DNA of 64,000 nt from Leptasterias polaris (GCA_037783415.1 JAZGTN010000044.1:1116001-1180000), one strand, 5' to 3'. Shown: positions 1-12,824, numbered from the stretch's first letter. Program-made: numbers and translations. Notes: generated from the sequence alone by a model not told the origin.

Positions 1-700
1 AACCCTAACCCTAGCCCTAACGCCAATCCTAACCCTAACCCTAACCCTACTTTTGATCACAAACCCTTACCCCAAATCCTAACCCTAACCAAATAAGTTG
101 TTATGCTCATTAATTTAAAACTTGTCATCAACAACCCTAACACTAACCCTAACCCTAACCCTAACCCTAACCCTAACCCTAGCCCTAACGCCAATCCTAA
201 CCCTAACCCTAACCCTACTTTTGATCACAAACCCTTACCCCAAATCCTAACCCTAACCCCAACATTAACCCTAACCCTAACCAAATAAGTTGTTATGCTC
301 ATTAATTTCAAACTTGTCATCAACAACCCCAACCCCAACCCCAACCCTAACCCTAACCCTAACCCTAACCCTACTTTGGATCAAAAACCCTAACCCCAAC
401 CCTAACCCTAACCCTTACAAAGTAAGTTTTTATGCTTGTTAATTTAAAATGGTTGATCAAAAACCCTAACCCTAAACCTAACCCTAACCCTTACCAAGAA
501 AGTTTTTATGCTCATTAATTTAAGACTTTTCATCAACAACCCTCCCCAACCCTAACCATAACCCTAACCATAACCCTACTTTTGATTAAAAAAAACCAAC
601 CCTAAACATAAACCTTACCCCAACATTTACCAATTAATATTTGTATGCTCATTAATTTAAAATATTTTATCAAAAACCCTAACCCTAACCTTAGCTGTTC
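1..700 (+). repeat. Degenerate telomere-type CCCTAA array with interspersed spacer
   Basis: Mostly CCCTAA/CCCTAAC hexamers with many variants (CCCTTAC, CCCCAAC). They are broken at about 85-130, 283-330, 418-450, 492-540 and 630-672 by an AT-rich spacer around 'aagttnttatgctcattaat'. The C-rich strand reads 5'->3' from the left edge, which is the orientation expected at a left chromosome end. The array is impure, so this is subtelomeric or interstitial telomere-like DNA rather than a fresh telomere. A reading frame at 103-288 is only the translated repeat. Confidence 0.85.
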
Positions 701-1885
701 CCTTTTGTCAATACTTGAAAATGAAGTCCTGTTTTAATCAATATGATTTATTATTGTGTGTACAGAAATAGTTCCTATTGGTCTCGCAGGGAGCTTTGGA
801 ATCTACAACAGGAAAGAAAGGCTGCTCTGCAGAATGCAACAACACACCTTGCATAACTGATATTCTGAAGTATGGAATTCTGATGAAAGCAGATCCTCTG
901 CAGAATAGATACCATGAACAATGTAGAAGTCAATTGATGATAACACAGATGGAATACCAAACATTCTGCATCAGACTGTTCCAAGGATACATACTTGTGC
1001 TCTGTAGAACTTTTTGTGCTTCGGATTACAACTCTAGAGCGTAACATCGTGAAGAATTTTTATATCAAGACATTAAGTCTGGATTCCAGTAAATGTTAGA
1101 TATTGTTCTGGATGTAAAGGATCAAAGATTTCTGGATACGTATTGTATTAAGTTTTTATTTATATATTTATTGCAAATTATAACTAATTGATCATGAAAT
1201 ATCCAAGCAAAAATTTGAAAGTAAGAAACATAATGAGAAATACAAAAAAAAAGTTACAAAGGATGACCTTCAAAATCTTAGAAACCATTTAGTTTATGTT
1301 CAGAAAAATTGTTTGACAATTTATGACTTCTGATTTTATTATAATATTTAAAATTTTAAGTTAAGCTTCTTATGGAAAAAGTTGGAATACAAATGTTAAT
1401 TTCAGCTTTTGATATTTTTATTAAAGATAATAAAAACCATTAAAAACGCTTCGAAGTTAATTGTACAAAATATGTTGTTTTTATTTTTGTGCAAACAATG
1501 TTTTAAATAAAAAGGTACACTTTCAGCATCTTAACTTTCCTGGTTGTTTTTTTTTTATTTACTCTCTGTCCAACTTGCCAATGTTAATTTTATTAAGAGC
1601 ACAAAATCAGGCTACTTAAAACAAAAAAATCAGCGAGGACACAACAAATATAAAATAGTAACTTTATTTGAGGGAAATGCAATATCCTTTATAATGGGGA
1701 ATTTTGATTTTTTAGGTTGTAGTTTCAAACAGCTAATTATTGCCGATGAGGGCGCCCTCTTAAATAACTAATTTTCGCCGCCGAGGGCGCCCTCTTAAAT
1801 TAACTTGTATAAACGTGCGTTTATATTATACATACCACGTGGCTGTAATATTTATCACGGTTGCAAACTGTTGGTTTGTTGTGGG
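701..1885. other. AT-rich non-coding stretch, no gene seen
   Basis: No recognisable gene. At 775-1047 open frames exist on both strands (about 90 codons each), but neither product resembles a known family and no splice-site context supports an exon. The rest is AT-rich with homopolymer runs. Confidence 0.5.
1742..1801. repeat. Direct pair of a GC palindrome unit
   Basis: Two near-identical units, each with the perfect palindrome GAGGGCGCCCTC followed by 'ttaaat', about 43 bp apart in AT-rich DNA. They could be short transposon ends. No function can be assigned. Confidence 0.6.
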
Positions 1886-1970
1886 AGCGCCGATGGCCTA
1901 GTGGACAAGGTTCACGCACGGAGAGCAAGATCGGAAGACCAGGTTGGGTTCGAGCCCCGGCAAGGACACA
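1884..1970 (+). repeat. tRNA-like sequence (SINE head or tRNA relic)
   Basis: It contains a polymerase III A box (TGGCCTAGTGG, 1894-1904) and B box (GGTTCGAGCCC, 1947-1957) at tRNA spacing. The acceptor and anticodon stems do not pair convincingly, so it is more likely a tRNA-derived SINE head or pseudo-tRNA than a functional tRNA gene. Short 'actaacatgc' repeats follow at about 1996-2040. Confidence 0.55.
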
Positions 1971-2436
1971 AGGTAAGAGTGAAAGGTATAAGGTAAACTA
2001 ACATGCACTAACTAACATGCACTAACTAACACGCACTAACAACCACCACGCACATGCACCGAGGGTGGAGGGGAGAGGTGGAGAGGAGAGAAGGGAGAGG
2101 TGGAGAGGAGAGAAGGGAGGTGTGGACAATTTTTTTTTAATTTTACATAAACAAAAATGTTCGAAAAACCGAAAATTAACGGTCTTCCATTTTTTTTAAA
2201 TCGGCTGAAACGCACGCTCGTTAATTTTTTTCCATTTTCACTAAGAATTTTTTTTTTTATGGAAAAAAACGAAAATAGTGCTCTTAAAATGTGTGTTTTT
2301 GACAAGTATACGCTGTTAAGGACCCTTATGTGCTTATTTTGATGCTCAACCTGCTCTACTGCATAAATTACGCATTTTGGTCCCAAAAAACCTTTGAAAT
2401 AATGCTTAAATACTAAAATGTGCATTTTAAAGGGCT

Positions 2437-3990
2437 TAAAACTTCACTAACTTACATTTCCACCAAGTTATTATACACAGAGTTCAGATCCGTCTGGTTA
2501 AGTATTATGGAGGTAGAATAAGGGCCTTTAACGTTTTACATTACAATTTAGAAACATAATCACATTTAATTTTCAACTTTAAATGTTACATACCATGGAG
2601 ATAGCCCTCCATGCATTATAATGACTAAAAAGCACATTGCAATATGCAAATAGCTTAGAAATAATTGATTCCCATGATTGACATAAAACTACAACTTAAA
2701 TGAATATTTACAAGTTTCGTCCAGTGACAGCTTTATCTGAAACACTTCACATTATCTGATGTTTAAATTCGTTGTTCTTTAGAGCGAAACGAACGACGGG
2801 AGCTCTATTTATTCCTATACAAATTTATAAACCTTCACGACAAATTTGACATGTTATTTACCTTCATAAACAAATTTGAGTCCACAGAGCAGTTATGGTC
2901 AAGTACCCACGGTCATGTATCATTGTGAGTTGTTCATTTGAGACAGGGCACCAGACAAAAATTATCACTGACTGGTAAAATTGTGTAAGTCTAAACTTTT
3001 AAAAAGCATGAGGAAAACATCCTTTTTGATATGTGTAGAATTTGCATAGTGGAAAGCAAATTTGTTTCTTTATCTTACCCTTAATTATAGCACTCTAAAA
3101 ACCTCAACAAGGCATAGCCAGTAATGTGACCGGGCGTCTTTTGAACGCCCTATTTTTTGTTTTGGACTGAAAACTGTCGGAAGCCCTTGAAGACGCCCAG
3201 TTTGAATTTTTGCTTAAATACTAAAATTTGCATTTTAAAGGGCTTAAAAATTCCATTAACACCTTTTGAAGATGCTTAAAACTTCACTAACTTACATTTC
3301 CACCAAATTATTACACACAGAGTTCAGATCCGTCTGGTTAAGTATGGAGGTAGAATAAGGGCCTTTAACGTTTTACATTACAGTTTTCAAACATAATCAC
3401 ATGTAATTTTCAACTTTAAATGTTACAAATGTTACATTTACCATGGAGGTAGACCTTCATGCATTCTAACGGCTAAAAAGCACATTCCATTATGCAAATA
3501 GGTTAGAAAATAATTGATTCCCATGATTGACATAAACTACAACTTAAATGAAAATTTACAAGTTTCGTCTAGCGACAGCTTTATCTGAAACACTTCACAA
3601 TATGGTGTTGAAAATTCGTTGTTCTTTAGAGCAAAACGAACGACGGGAGCTCTATTTATTCATATAACAAATTTGAGTCACCAGAGCAATTATGGGGGCA
3701 AGTACCCACGGTCGTGTATCATTGTAAGTTGTTCATTTGAGACAGGCACCAGACAAAAATGGTCACTGACTGATTAATTGTGTAAGTCTAAACTTTTAAA
3801 GAGCATCAGGAAAACTTCCCTTTTGATATGTGTAGAATTTGCATAGTTTCTTTATCTTACCCTTTACAGCACTCTAAAAACCTCAGCAAGGCATGTTAGC
3901 CAGTAATGCGACCGGGCGTCTTTTGAACGCCCTATTTTATATTTTGGACGGCCTGAACAATTGTCCCGGACGCCCTTTAATAAGGCATCC
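2437..3990. repeat. ~840-bp direct tandem duplication
   Basis: The block starting 'gcttaaaacttcactaac' at 2437 recurs at 3278 and the two copies stay collinear to about 3200 and 3990. Differences are small indels, for example 'attatggagg' versus 'atggagg'. Both copies end in the same TAGCCAG-type transposon terminus (3115 and 3897). No coding potential is seen. Confidence 0.85.
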
Positions 3991-4971
3991 AGTTTTTTTG
4001 GCCAAGTAAATACAAAAGAATTACGAGTTCTAAAAAAACCTGACCAGCCCTCATCCAATGTTACAACATTGCCGACAAGTAATGTTTTTTTGCCGACAGT
4101 GAAAAATAATAAAATCTGATGACGATCCTTTTCTTCATTTCATATTAGCCCCAGAAACTCTCTGGCCCTGTCCTGAGAGAATTGGTTGACACTTGCGTCT
4201 TATCTTAACCCTCTGCATTCGGTTATACATTGTTTCAGTTTGTAATATTAATTGCTTCCCTCAAAAGCCAAGCCGCCTGCGCTATACCTTTGTGGTTTTA
4301 TGACCTGGTTTATGACCTTGATGGGTGAGCCATAGTGTTATTTAAATATGGAAAGTGTGTTGACATGCTGGTTGGTAGCTTTGGAATAAACTGGTAGAAA
4401 CAGTTTAATAACAGTTAACTGGAAATCTCAAGTGTTTTTTTTAACTGATTTGGAAATTAATAGGTGCACAATATTTGTAAAGGTATATTAATGTGTCCTT
4501 ATTGTAATATAAACAGTCAGATGTGATTACATAAAAGTTCCTGTGACATCCAAGGATTGCATGTTTTAGTTGGAACAGTTTGTGTACAACAAATTTCCAT
4601 TCCTACTGACAGGGAAAACATAAAAAATACTTGAATGAAAGTCAATGTAATAAAGAATGTAATGATTTAGAAAAAATAAAAAACCCTACCTAACTACCCT
4701 ATTTGAGTTACGCCAACTTGACCATTGTTTTAGTGTCTAGAACCCTCAAATTATGTACTCTAGGGTGTAAAATGTCAGCGCTGCCCCATTACACCCTTGC
4801 CCAGGTTTGCATCTCCTGGACCCCCACTAAACGCCTCGGGCAAGCGCTTGGGATCAAATTTAATGTCAAAACCCACAGCTGAGACCAGTTGTCCCCAAAA
4901 TTTGGACACTCTGTTTTTCAATCCAGTCAAATTTGGACCTTATTTTTAAATTCTCGATAAAAGCCTGGCTA
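3897..4971 (-). mobile_element. Non-autonomous DNA transposon, TAGCCAG family, copy 1
   Basis: The left end reads TAGCCAGTAATGCGACCGGG, followed by inverted 'ggcgtcttttgaacgccc'. The right end (about 4885-4971) carries 'tttttcaatccagtcaaatt' and finishes CCTGGCTA. Both ends match, in reverse order, those of the element at 62241-63461. The interior has no recognisable transposase. The short TIR suggests hAT, by inference only. Confidence 0.65.
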
Positions 4972-5009
4972 GGTCAACGCTAAACTATTCTTACATACAG
5001 GGACATCAT

Positions 5010-5092
5010 AGCTGATCTAAATGAGTTTGTTTACAAAATATAAGATGTTCAGCTTGTCATTTTTATAAAGGACCGTGATCAGTTTCGAACGA
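5010..5092. repeat. Dispersed repeat, partner at 6121-6204
   Basis: The segment containing 'atagctgatctaa', 'aaaatataagatg' and 'ggaccgtgatcagt' is found again in the same orientation at 6121-6204. It is a short diverged pair of unknown origin. Confidence 0.6.
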
Positions 5093-5224
5093 ACATTTTA
5101 TTATTACAGTTATACACAGTCCCTATATGACTATTAAAGTTAGCTCATTTGCATTTTGTTCAAATCTAGTTGAAAATACCTGAATTCAAAAACAAAAACC
5201 AGTAGCAATAACAATATATACAAT

Positions 5225-5414
5225 AAAGGTCTGTTTACATTATACAAGACATTGTAAGAACACTTTATTGACTTTTGTACTTTGTTAAAAAAATTCTTGG
5301 CATACATATATACTGTATGTCCAGTCGTTGGTACATGCGGTTTTAAATTATCACCTGAGGACTAGTAAGTGAGAACGATGATGTCCTGTAAATGTTGTGT
5401 AAACAGACCCTTTT
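5225..5414. mobile_element. 190-bp MITE with 5-bp target duplication
   Basis: Terminal inverted repeats begin AAAGGTCTGTTTACA and end TGTAAACAGACCCTTTT, with inner 'acaagacat' / 'atgtcctgt'. It is flanked by the exact direct repeat ACAAT (5220-5224 and 5415-5419). The interior is non-coding. Confidence 0.85.
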
Positions 5415-5838
5415 ACAATGTGTTTTATCAAATATCAACATAACAAGCCTACCTCAATATCCCAGAATTCTATAAGTTACAGAGTTGAGGTTGCTTGATG
5501 CAGAGAGAAGATGACGTGTTTGAATTCATGGTTAAGACGGGTGCCAAGTGTTCTCTTCAACCGAGCTTGCGTGCATCTCTCATTAGAACTGAGGCGTTTA
5601 ATTGTCCGATCATCTTGAATGTACTGCAATAAAAACCCATGTTTGCATAAAATTACTCCAGCCAAGGATCAACAACTTCTTATAACAGTCTTTGGGTTGT
5701 GATGAATCTTTAAAACCACTTCAGGCATGTCCTGCTCTCAAGTAACTCTATCTACGATTTTAACCTCAGACAACTAAGAGCCATGCAAGGGAGACATGGG
5801 AGGGTGCTGGTAAGGAGGAAGACAGATAGGCCTACAGA

Positions 5839-5926
5839 TAGGATCCAGAGGGGTAAGAGGAAATGTCATAGGATCCAGAGGGGTAAGAGGATATGTCATA
5901 GGATCCAGAGGGGTAGTAGGACATAG
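5839..5926. repeat. 30-bp minisatellite, 3 copies
   Basis: Three units of 'ataggatccagaggggtaag' plus about 10 bp. It sits in otherwise featureless DNA (5415-6360). Confidence 0.8.
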
Positions 5927-6364
5927 ATGGCAGATACATGAAATAGAGTTTGGATGAATGGAGGAGATGTCTATTGGTTAAGTGTATTGACAAAGTATGT
6001 TGCCCTATAGAAGGGTAACATGTAGGGGGATGATCCATAGAGACATCAAAGTGGGGTGCATGTTGGGGATTGTAAAGCTAAGTCAGCACTAAACAACTAC
6101 ACATGTACATTAATCTGGACACCATAGCTGATCTAATTGATTTTTTTCTGAAAATATAAGATGTAAGCAGCTTTTGGTTTCTTTAAAGTAGGACCGTGAT
6201 CAGTCAGGGGATATATTTATGGGGTAGATCCGGAGGGTAGAAATAAGGGGTATGTCTGGGGTGAACTGAAAGGTACATAAGAGCAAAAAGGAATGTTCAG
6301 TTTTGAGCAAAGCAATGGTTAAAAAAGTGTTGCATGTTATAGATAATTTTGGGTTGAACAAATA

Positions 6365-6800
6365 AAAAATTGATTGGAGCAGGTTTTGAGCCAACGACCT
6401 CCTGATCAACGTGCCAGCGCTCTACCAACTGAGCTATCTAGCCCTATGTTGGCGGTCTCCCTATTTTGTCAATATCTTCATTCGGGGGGTGCCAGTCACA
6501 AACATTCAACCACATACCCAAGGTGATCCCCTGGCTGCCGCTTTCCAGGTTGTATCGAATACTTAGGTGTGATCCGTGGCTACACGGCAGTTAACGGTTG
6601 TGTGGCTTCTGACTGGCACCCCCCACCCCCCGAACAAAGATATTGACAAAATAGGCAGACTGCCAACATAAGGCTAGATAGCTCAGTTGGTAGAGCGCCG
6701 GCACGCTTATCCGGAGGTCATTGGTTCAAATCCCGCTCTAGTCAATTTTTCAACCCCGAATCATTTAAAATTTACACAGTCAGATTCCCTAGTGGTTTAT
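6365..6800. mobile_element. tRNA-like dispersed repeat, two copies in inverted orientation
   Basis: A minus-strand tRNA-like module (about 6370-6445) and a plus-strand one (about 6663-6745) share 'tagctcagttggtagagcgc' (A box) and a B box near 'ggttcaaatcc'. Between them lie two inverted copies of the flanking body ('gtgccagtca', 'tattgacaaaatag'). The same unit occurs at 30525-30790 (+) and 37546-37840 (-). These are repeat copies, not single tRNA genes. Confidence 0.75.
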
Positions 6801-9100
6801 TATTTGATATATTTAAGATAATGTAGATCTTTTTTTTTAACTCACCAGAACTTCAAAAAAATGAGTTAAGTTTGAACTGATGAATCTTCATTCCAGGAAT
6901 CTCTTTACAGGAAGTTTCTGCACAAAGACCGAGAATATTCTGTGGAAAAAGATGTATATACAAAGCAAATTTTAGAAAAATGGAAATCTTAATGCAGGCA
7001 GTTGCAGTAATTATTAAGCATTGAGTACACCTGTGGCTTCACTGGGTTCTTAAACCAATTTTATACAACCATATAATTCTATTAAAACTTTCATACCGTA
7101 AGAAAAAATTGAAGTTTCCAAACAAAGAAGGACATTTCTTAATACAATGATTTATCAACCAGATCTTAATGCTAGGTCCAATTTCTGGCTGATCTGACCC
7201 CTAAAGTTTGATTTGTATTTTAAGTATTTATTTTTATACATTTTGAGAAAGTTATGAGCAGTCATTAAGGTACTGCAGGCATAAAAAACTGCAAATATTA
7301 AGTGGTAGTAAATTAAAACTAAAAAATAATTGTTGGGATTTTAACATTGTCTCATACCCATCAGCTATTGTCTCATATCCACCAGCCTAGTTTGCATATT
7401 TTTCATTGTCCGTGGCATATGCACAAGTTTTTGAAAACTTCTCGTTTTAAACAGCTCATTATCTGTCAAAATTCATTCAGGAAAAATCTTGGGGACTTAG
7501 GTGGCAATAGGCGTGCCAGGTGAAATTCAATGTCCTAACAAAAAATAAATAAATAAATAAATGCACATGACCAGACTTGCATTTACAACATTATCACCAG
7601 ATCAAACCACATTATTTTTCTGCCATTTGCATGCACCACCTTTTCTCTGAACACATTGAGATTCTATGGAACCCTTCTTTGGAATAGAATTGATGGAAAC
7701 AAAATCAAGGTCATTTGCAGTTTGTTTTGAGAACTTTTATGAAAAAAAATATTGTGTTTCATTATCAAGATAACTTCTCTTTTTCATTTTTCACTTTCAT
7801 GACTAAGAGTTTAAAGTTATGATTAACTTTCTTTCTTGTTTCAACCTACTTCCTCAGGTCCCTTTTGCTTTGTTTGTTTATCTCATTATATTATTATTAT
7901 TCTTTTATTTTCGTTAACACGTTGTTTATTTAAACTTCCTACAAATACTTGTATTGCATTGGAACTAAATGTTGAGTTGAATTGAAATCGAATTGGTTTT
8001 ATACCAGGTTTGTTTGCTGCCAGTCACAATATCAACAGTTGAAAGTTAATGTTTAATCAATAAGGCCTAGCCATAAATCACAAAAATTCCCCTTGAAAGA
8101 AAGTATCCGTCACTCTCATCAGCTGATGGCATAATGATAGCTGCTACTTAAATCATTTGAATGATGACTAGGTGTATGGTCAGTGGGGGTGGAACAGAGT
8201 GCCAGAAAAGTGGGATGCATGTTTGGGATTGATACTATGCCACCAGAGTGCCACTTTTGACAGCGCAATTTGCAAACTGTAGGCCTATTTGCTTTCTCTA
8301 ATTCTAAATTTGAGCATAAATTGCGTTCACGTATGTACTGTACATTGAGTGAGTTAACCGCAGTGTCAGATGTTTTGTGAATAAAACAATACACATGTTC
8401 TCACAGGATTTAGTTGAAGTTTTTTTACAGGTACAAAATATTTTGCTTGAAATCAAATTGAATGTTTTTTCTATTGGTCTTGAGCCAAAATGAGGTCCAA
8501 GACCAAGACAGTGGGGTCCGAGACCAAGACAGTGGGATCTGAGACCAAGACCATGACCAGGAAGTCCGAAATCATGCCTGCTCGAGACCAAGGCCACGGA
8601 AATTTGGTCTCGAGATTTGGTCTCTAGACCAAGACCAGTCTCGAAGACTACAACAGTGATAGTGATGGGCTTGTTATGATAATTATGGTTTGTTTGTTTG
8701 TATTCCTGTCAAGGGAACTCGGCAAACTCCTATCAAGGGATATCAATGTCGAGCTGGCAACAGCCAATCTCACTCATACAAACATTGGTGGACTCCTTCG
8801 TTGCAACGAACACTGACATGTGCTACCAGACGGCTAGTTTAACGTATATGATTATGAACTGCACAAATCAATAAATTGTGATTCAGTAAGACTAGATGAA
8901 ATTTGGTGCTTAGCTTGGTAGCCCCTCACTGGAACCCACAACCTTGTGATTGCAAGTCACTGATCAAAAACACTGACCGAGTTTGCACAGGTTTGAGACT
9001 ACAGTAAGGTTGTTGTAGTTGCATACACATTACACACACAATCATCCAGTGTCACTGTGTCACATAGCTTGATCTAATATCGCTGGAATGTCCACGACTT
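6801..9100. other. Non-coding DNA, no gene seen
   Basis: No supported gene. A possible LINE 3' tail ends near 7980 in 'gagttgaattgaaat', which resembles the pentanucleotide tails at 13745 and 19640. Otherwise the stretch is AT-rich. Short frames at 8119-8597 lack any family signature. Confidence 0.5.
8470..8660. repeat. Cluster of 'gagaccaagac' motifs
   Basis: Repeated direct and inverted 'gagaccaagac' / 'ggtctcgaga' motifs over about 190 bp, ending in 'ttggtctctagaccaagacc'. It looks like the repetitive end of a DNA transposon; no clear boundaries or target duplication were found. Confidence 0.5.
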
Positions 9101-9106
9101 GAGTAG

Positions 9107-9597
9107 AGTGACTGTAGTTTTTTGTGGCACATCAAAGCAGAGAGTATTGAATTTGAACTATTTCAAAGAAACTCATGATAATTAAAATTAGTGTCTGCAG
9201 TAAACACCACAAACAGCAACGACTAGTAGTACTACGTGTGTGACATTTCTACCTCCCTCAGACTTGTGTCAACATCAGACGCTCTGTCTAGTCTGTCTCT
9301 CTCCGCTTTATGGAGACGGAAGCAGCAGGCAGTAGGGATGGCAAGTGACTGTAGTTTTTTGTGGCACATCAAAGCAGAGAGTATTAAATTTGAACTATTT
9401 CAAAGAAACTCATGATAATTAAAATTAGTGTCTGCAGTAAACACCACAAACAGCAACGACTAGTTAGTAGTAGTAGTACTACGTGTGTGACATTTCTACC
9501 TCCCTCAGACTCGTGTCAACATCAGACGCTCTGTCTAGTCTGTCTCTCTCCGCTTTATGGAGACTAGACGGAAGCAGCAGGCAGTATAGATGGCAAG
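9107..9597. repeat. 237-bp tandem duplication
   Basis: The unit starting 'agtgactgtagttttttgtg' at 9107 repeats at 9344 with only a few changes: an inserted 'tagtagtag' stretch and a duplicated 'tagac' after 'ggagac'. It is non-coding and looks recent. Confidence 0.9.
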
Positions 9598-11930
9598 TAA
9601 ACACTTCACAAAGAATACTGACTAACTGAACTTTGATTTGAAGTAACATCGGACTACTACCAAAGCTTTCCTTTATACAATTTCAACATGTACTTGTGTA
9701 GATCAACGCCAAAAGACCTATAAACCATTTCAATAACTTACAATGTAAAAACTGGACAGAAAAATCTGTACTTACGAGAGTTTTGTGATGAAATAATTTC
9801 AATTTGAAGACACAAACGTCAATAAGCAGACGACAGCTCCATCAATGTGTTCCGGGTATCCACTACGCATGTGCAGCAAGTGGTACAAAGTGAGGGCGCC
9901 CCTTCTTGGACAAACTAAAACAACTGTCTTATTTTTAATTTTTGTTGTAAAGTTTTTAATCTCTTTTTGTTCAAAACCATTAACTGTTTCTCACCATAGG
10001 CCATTGCTCTTTATATTGAAATACCAACATTATTTTCCCCACTGTTTCCCCCTTGTCTGTTTTTGTTACCCAAATATTACCCCCCCCCCCCCCCAAAAAA
10101 AAATATATAAAAATGTAAAATTAATAAATAAATAAATAAATGAATAAAACTCACTTTTCTCATTCTGTAGGTTCAGGGCGCTATACTGTAAAACAGCTTC
10201 ACATCGTTTACTTAAAAAGAACAGTCCGGGTATATCCAGTATCTTCAAGTTGTTGTTATTGGCAATATAATTATATTGGGGCAAATGATTTAAATTTGGC
10301 ATATGTATGCTATTATATGTTTTCCCGGCCAATGTCAACAAAAATCCATTATCTTTACTCCTGGGTGGCTCATTAAACTTCGTTTGAAAATTAATGCTCT
10401 GTTGAATCAGCATTCAACAGTCGAGTAATTCAATTTCAAAAGTTTAGCATTCACTGGTCAAATAAGATCGATCATTCAATTTCATTAGGCCGCAAGACTC
10501 ATCAATTTCGTAAAAGCCAGCAGCAAGAGCTGGTCAACCATTCAATTTATTTAATGAGCAAACATTTTCAAAATGTTTGCATTCAAATTCAAATTCTATG
10601 TTATGTGCTTTCTGATTCGTAGTTGCCTATATAAAAGCAGATACTTTGAGGGGAAAACTCATTTCTACACTAGTTTGGCGTTATCTACAACAGTGGAAGG
10701 GTGATCTGCTGCTAGAAGTGGCTCATCAAAATATTGGACAAATAATAATGAAAAGCGCGTGAGATGGTCATCATAGACGAACTTACATGCCAAGATGTCT
10801 GGCACGTCAGATCATTGAAGGTATAAACAAACGAGTAGAAGAAATGTATGACAAACGAAGAAAGAACCTGTGAACAAAATCCACAGGAAAACAACATGAT
10901 TAATTAGTCTTTAAATTTTATAACGACCCTTTATATAATTGTAAGCTTTTGTTTCCTTTAAAACAGTTGTTACTTCTAATTTGACATGGTCCGGACATAA
11001 CAGAAAACAAAGACAACAACACAAAAACCAGGGCAACAAAATCTCAAGGCTAAAGCAGAAGAATTAGTATTGAATTTCAAAGTTATCAGGCTTTAACTTT
11101 AAGGGTAACAAAGCAAAATGAACAACTATTTCAATTAAGAAAAAACACAGGATGTAAATGAAATGCAACACCTCTTACAAAGGACAACTTATGTGCCAGT
11201 TTCGAAGCTATAGTTTCCAGCTTATTCGTAAAGCCATTAATCATGTTTAATTTGAATGCAAAGAAGTTGAAATTCGTTGCCCATAAACGAAAAAGAAAAC
11301 GCAAGCTAGCAACAAAATCACGTTCGCTTCGATGAGTCTTAATTTGAATGCATCAAATGTAAATAGGTAGTAGAAATTCAACTTATGAAGAATTGTCAAA
11401 GTAGTCTTGAATGCCTATAAATGAAATAGAATGACTGAAACGAATCTGAACAAAAACCCGAAATCATGTGTGCACGAAAACGAAAACGAAAGCATTAATA
11501 GCTAAAAAGAAACCCTAGAGTTTGAGAGGATTTAGGGGGAAATGCGTGAATTTGAATGCATGTTACTTTATGAAATTCAAATGCGTTTTTGCTCAAATTG
11601 GCCGCGTCAAGCATTTTAGGCCAACAACACGTTATGCAGTATCCCACAATAAGTATATACTAATCAAACAAATTTGATGATCGGACGGGGGCATGTCATT
11701 ATAACTAAGTCAATTAGTTAATGATGTTAAGCTAATTATGTTTTTCGGTAACTTCATGACCTAAGCTTTGATATGATAGCGAACAAAATGCGTGTACAAA
11801 TCCTATGGGATTTTGACAGAAATAAAGAACAAGAATAATAGGGAAGAAAAGCAAATACAAATGTTGACGAAAACAATAGCTGTTTTGACTACTATGTCGG
11901 AACAGCTAATAATTTGCAGCTCTTATGAGA
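9598..11930. other. Non-coding DNA with C and A homopolymer tracts
   Basis: No gene supported. There is a C run at about 10081-10094 followed by an A run. From 10380 to 11610 the sequence is unusually rich in 'aatttgaatgca' and 'attcaattt' motifs in both orientations, which may mark one unidentified element. Confidence 0.4.
10628..10637 (+). promoter_or_regulatory. Candidate TATA box
   Basis: TATATAAAAG lies inside the 'aatttgaatgca'-rich region. About 30 bp downstream the sequence reads 'ctcatttctacac', a plausible initiator zone. No coding frame follows, so it may drive a non-coding or transposon transcript or be chance. Confidence 0.25.
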
Positions 11931-11934
11931 AATA

Positions 11935-12135
11935 GCGCTTCATCACAATCGATGTGTGTCCCAAAGCGCTCTAGCTTTGTAATTGTTGGCAGGTATGCAG
12001 AGGTAGGTTTGAATTATGGGACCTATTTACATAAGGGTTTACAAGGTAATGCGGCACAATCTGCAGCCACATCCACACCAGGAACACTGGGGCAAACATC
12101 TTCTTCATTTTGATTGGGTTCTTTTACAAATTATT
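11935..12135 (-). mobile_element. SINE fragment (tRNA-Leu SINE, body type B)
   Basis: Reverse-strand match to the body of the SINE at 17714-18136: 'gggacctatttacata', 'gtttacaaggtaatg', 'aggaacactggggc' and 'gggttcttttac' occur in the same order. The head and most of the tail are missing, and the copy is well diverged. Confidence 0.65.
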
Positions 12136-12187
12136 TTGAGGCTTCACCATCGCAAAAAAATTCACCATGATTTAACAAGCATGCACG

Positions 12188-12780
12188 AAGCATACACATG
12201 CAAAGTCAATTCGATTCTACAAGCGTACAGGAGGCTTCAGACGTATGAAGCCTCAAGCATACACATGCCAAGTCAATTCGATTCTACAAGCGTACAGGAG
12301 GCTTCAGACGTATGAAGCCTCAAGAATACACATGCCAAGTCAATTTGATTCAACCAGCGTACAGGAGGCTTCAGACGTATGAAGCCTCAAGAATACACAT
12401 GCCAAGTCAATTCGATTCTACAAGCGTACAGGAGGCTTCAGACGTATGAAGCCTCAAGCATACACATGCCAAGTCAATTCGATTCTACAAGCGTACAGGA
12501 GGCTTCAGACGTATGAAGCCTCAAGAATACACATGCCAAGTCAATTTGATTCAACCAGCGTACAGGAGGCTTCAGACGTATGAAGCCTCAAGAATACACA
12601 TGCCAAGTCAATTCGATTCTACAAGCGTACAGGAGGCTTCAGACGTATGAAGCCTCAAGCATACACATGCCAAGTCAATTCGATTCTACAAGCGTACAGG
12701 AGGCTTCAGACGTATGAATCCTCAAGCATACACATGCAAAGTCAATTCGATTATACAAGCGTACAGGAGGCTTATGATTT
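12188..12780. repeat. 67-bp minisatellite, ~9 copies
   Basis: The unit contains 'catacacatgccaagtcaat' and 'tacaggaggcttcagacgta'. The inner 'aggcttcagacgtatgaagcct' is an imperfect palindrome, so each unit can form a hairpin. The period is not a multiple of three, so frames crossing it are broken. Confidence 0.9.
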
Positions 12781-12824
12781 AACAAGCATGCACTAAGCTT
12801 CATAAAATTGATATTATCACAAGG

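Noticed and set aside
103..288. NPNPNP-type small protein
   Set aside because: Translated telomere-like repeat.
775..1047. A gene of about 90 codons on either strand
   Set aside because: Both strands are open over the same interval, with no recognisable domain or splice context.
6365..6745. Two tRNA genes
   Set aside because: They belong to a dispersed repeat with further copies at 30667 and 37560; stems are imperfect and the flanks are repetitive.
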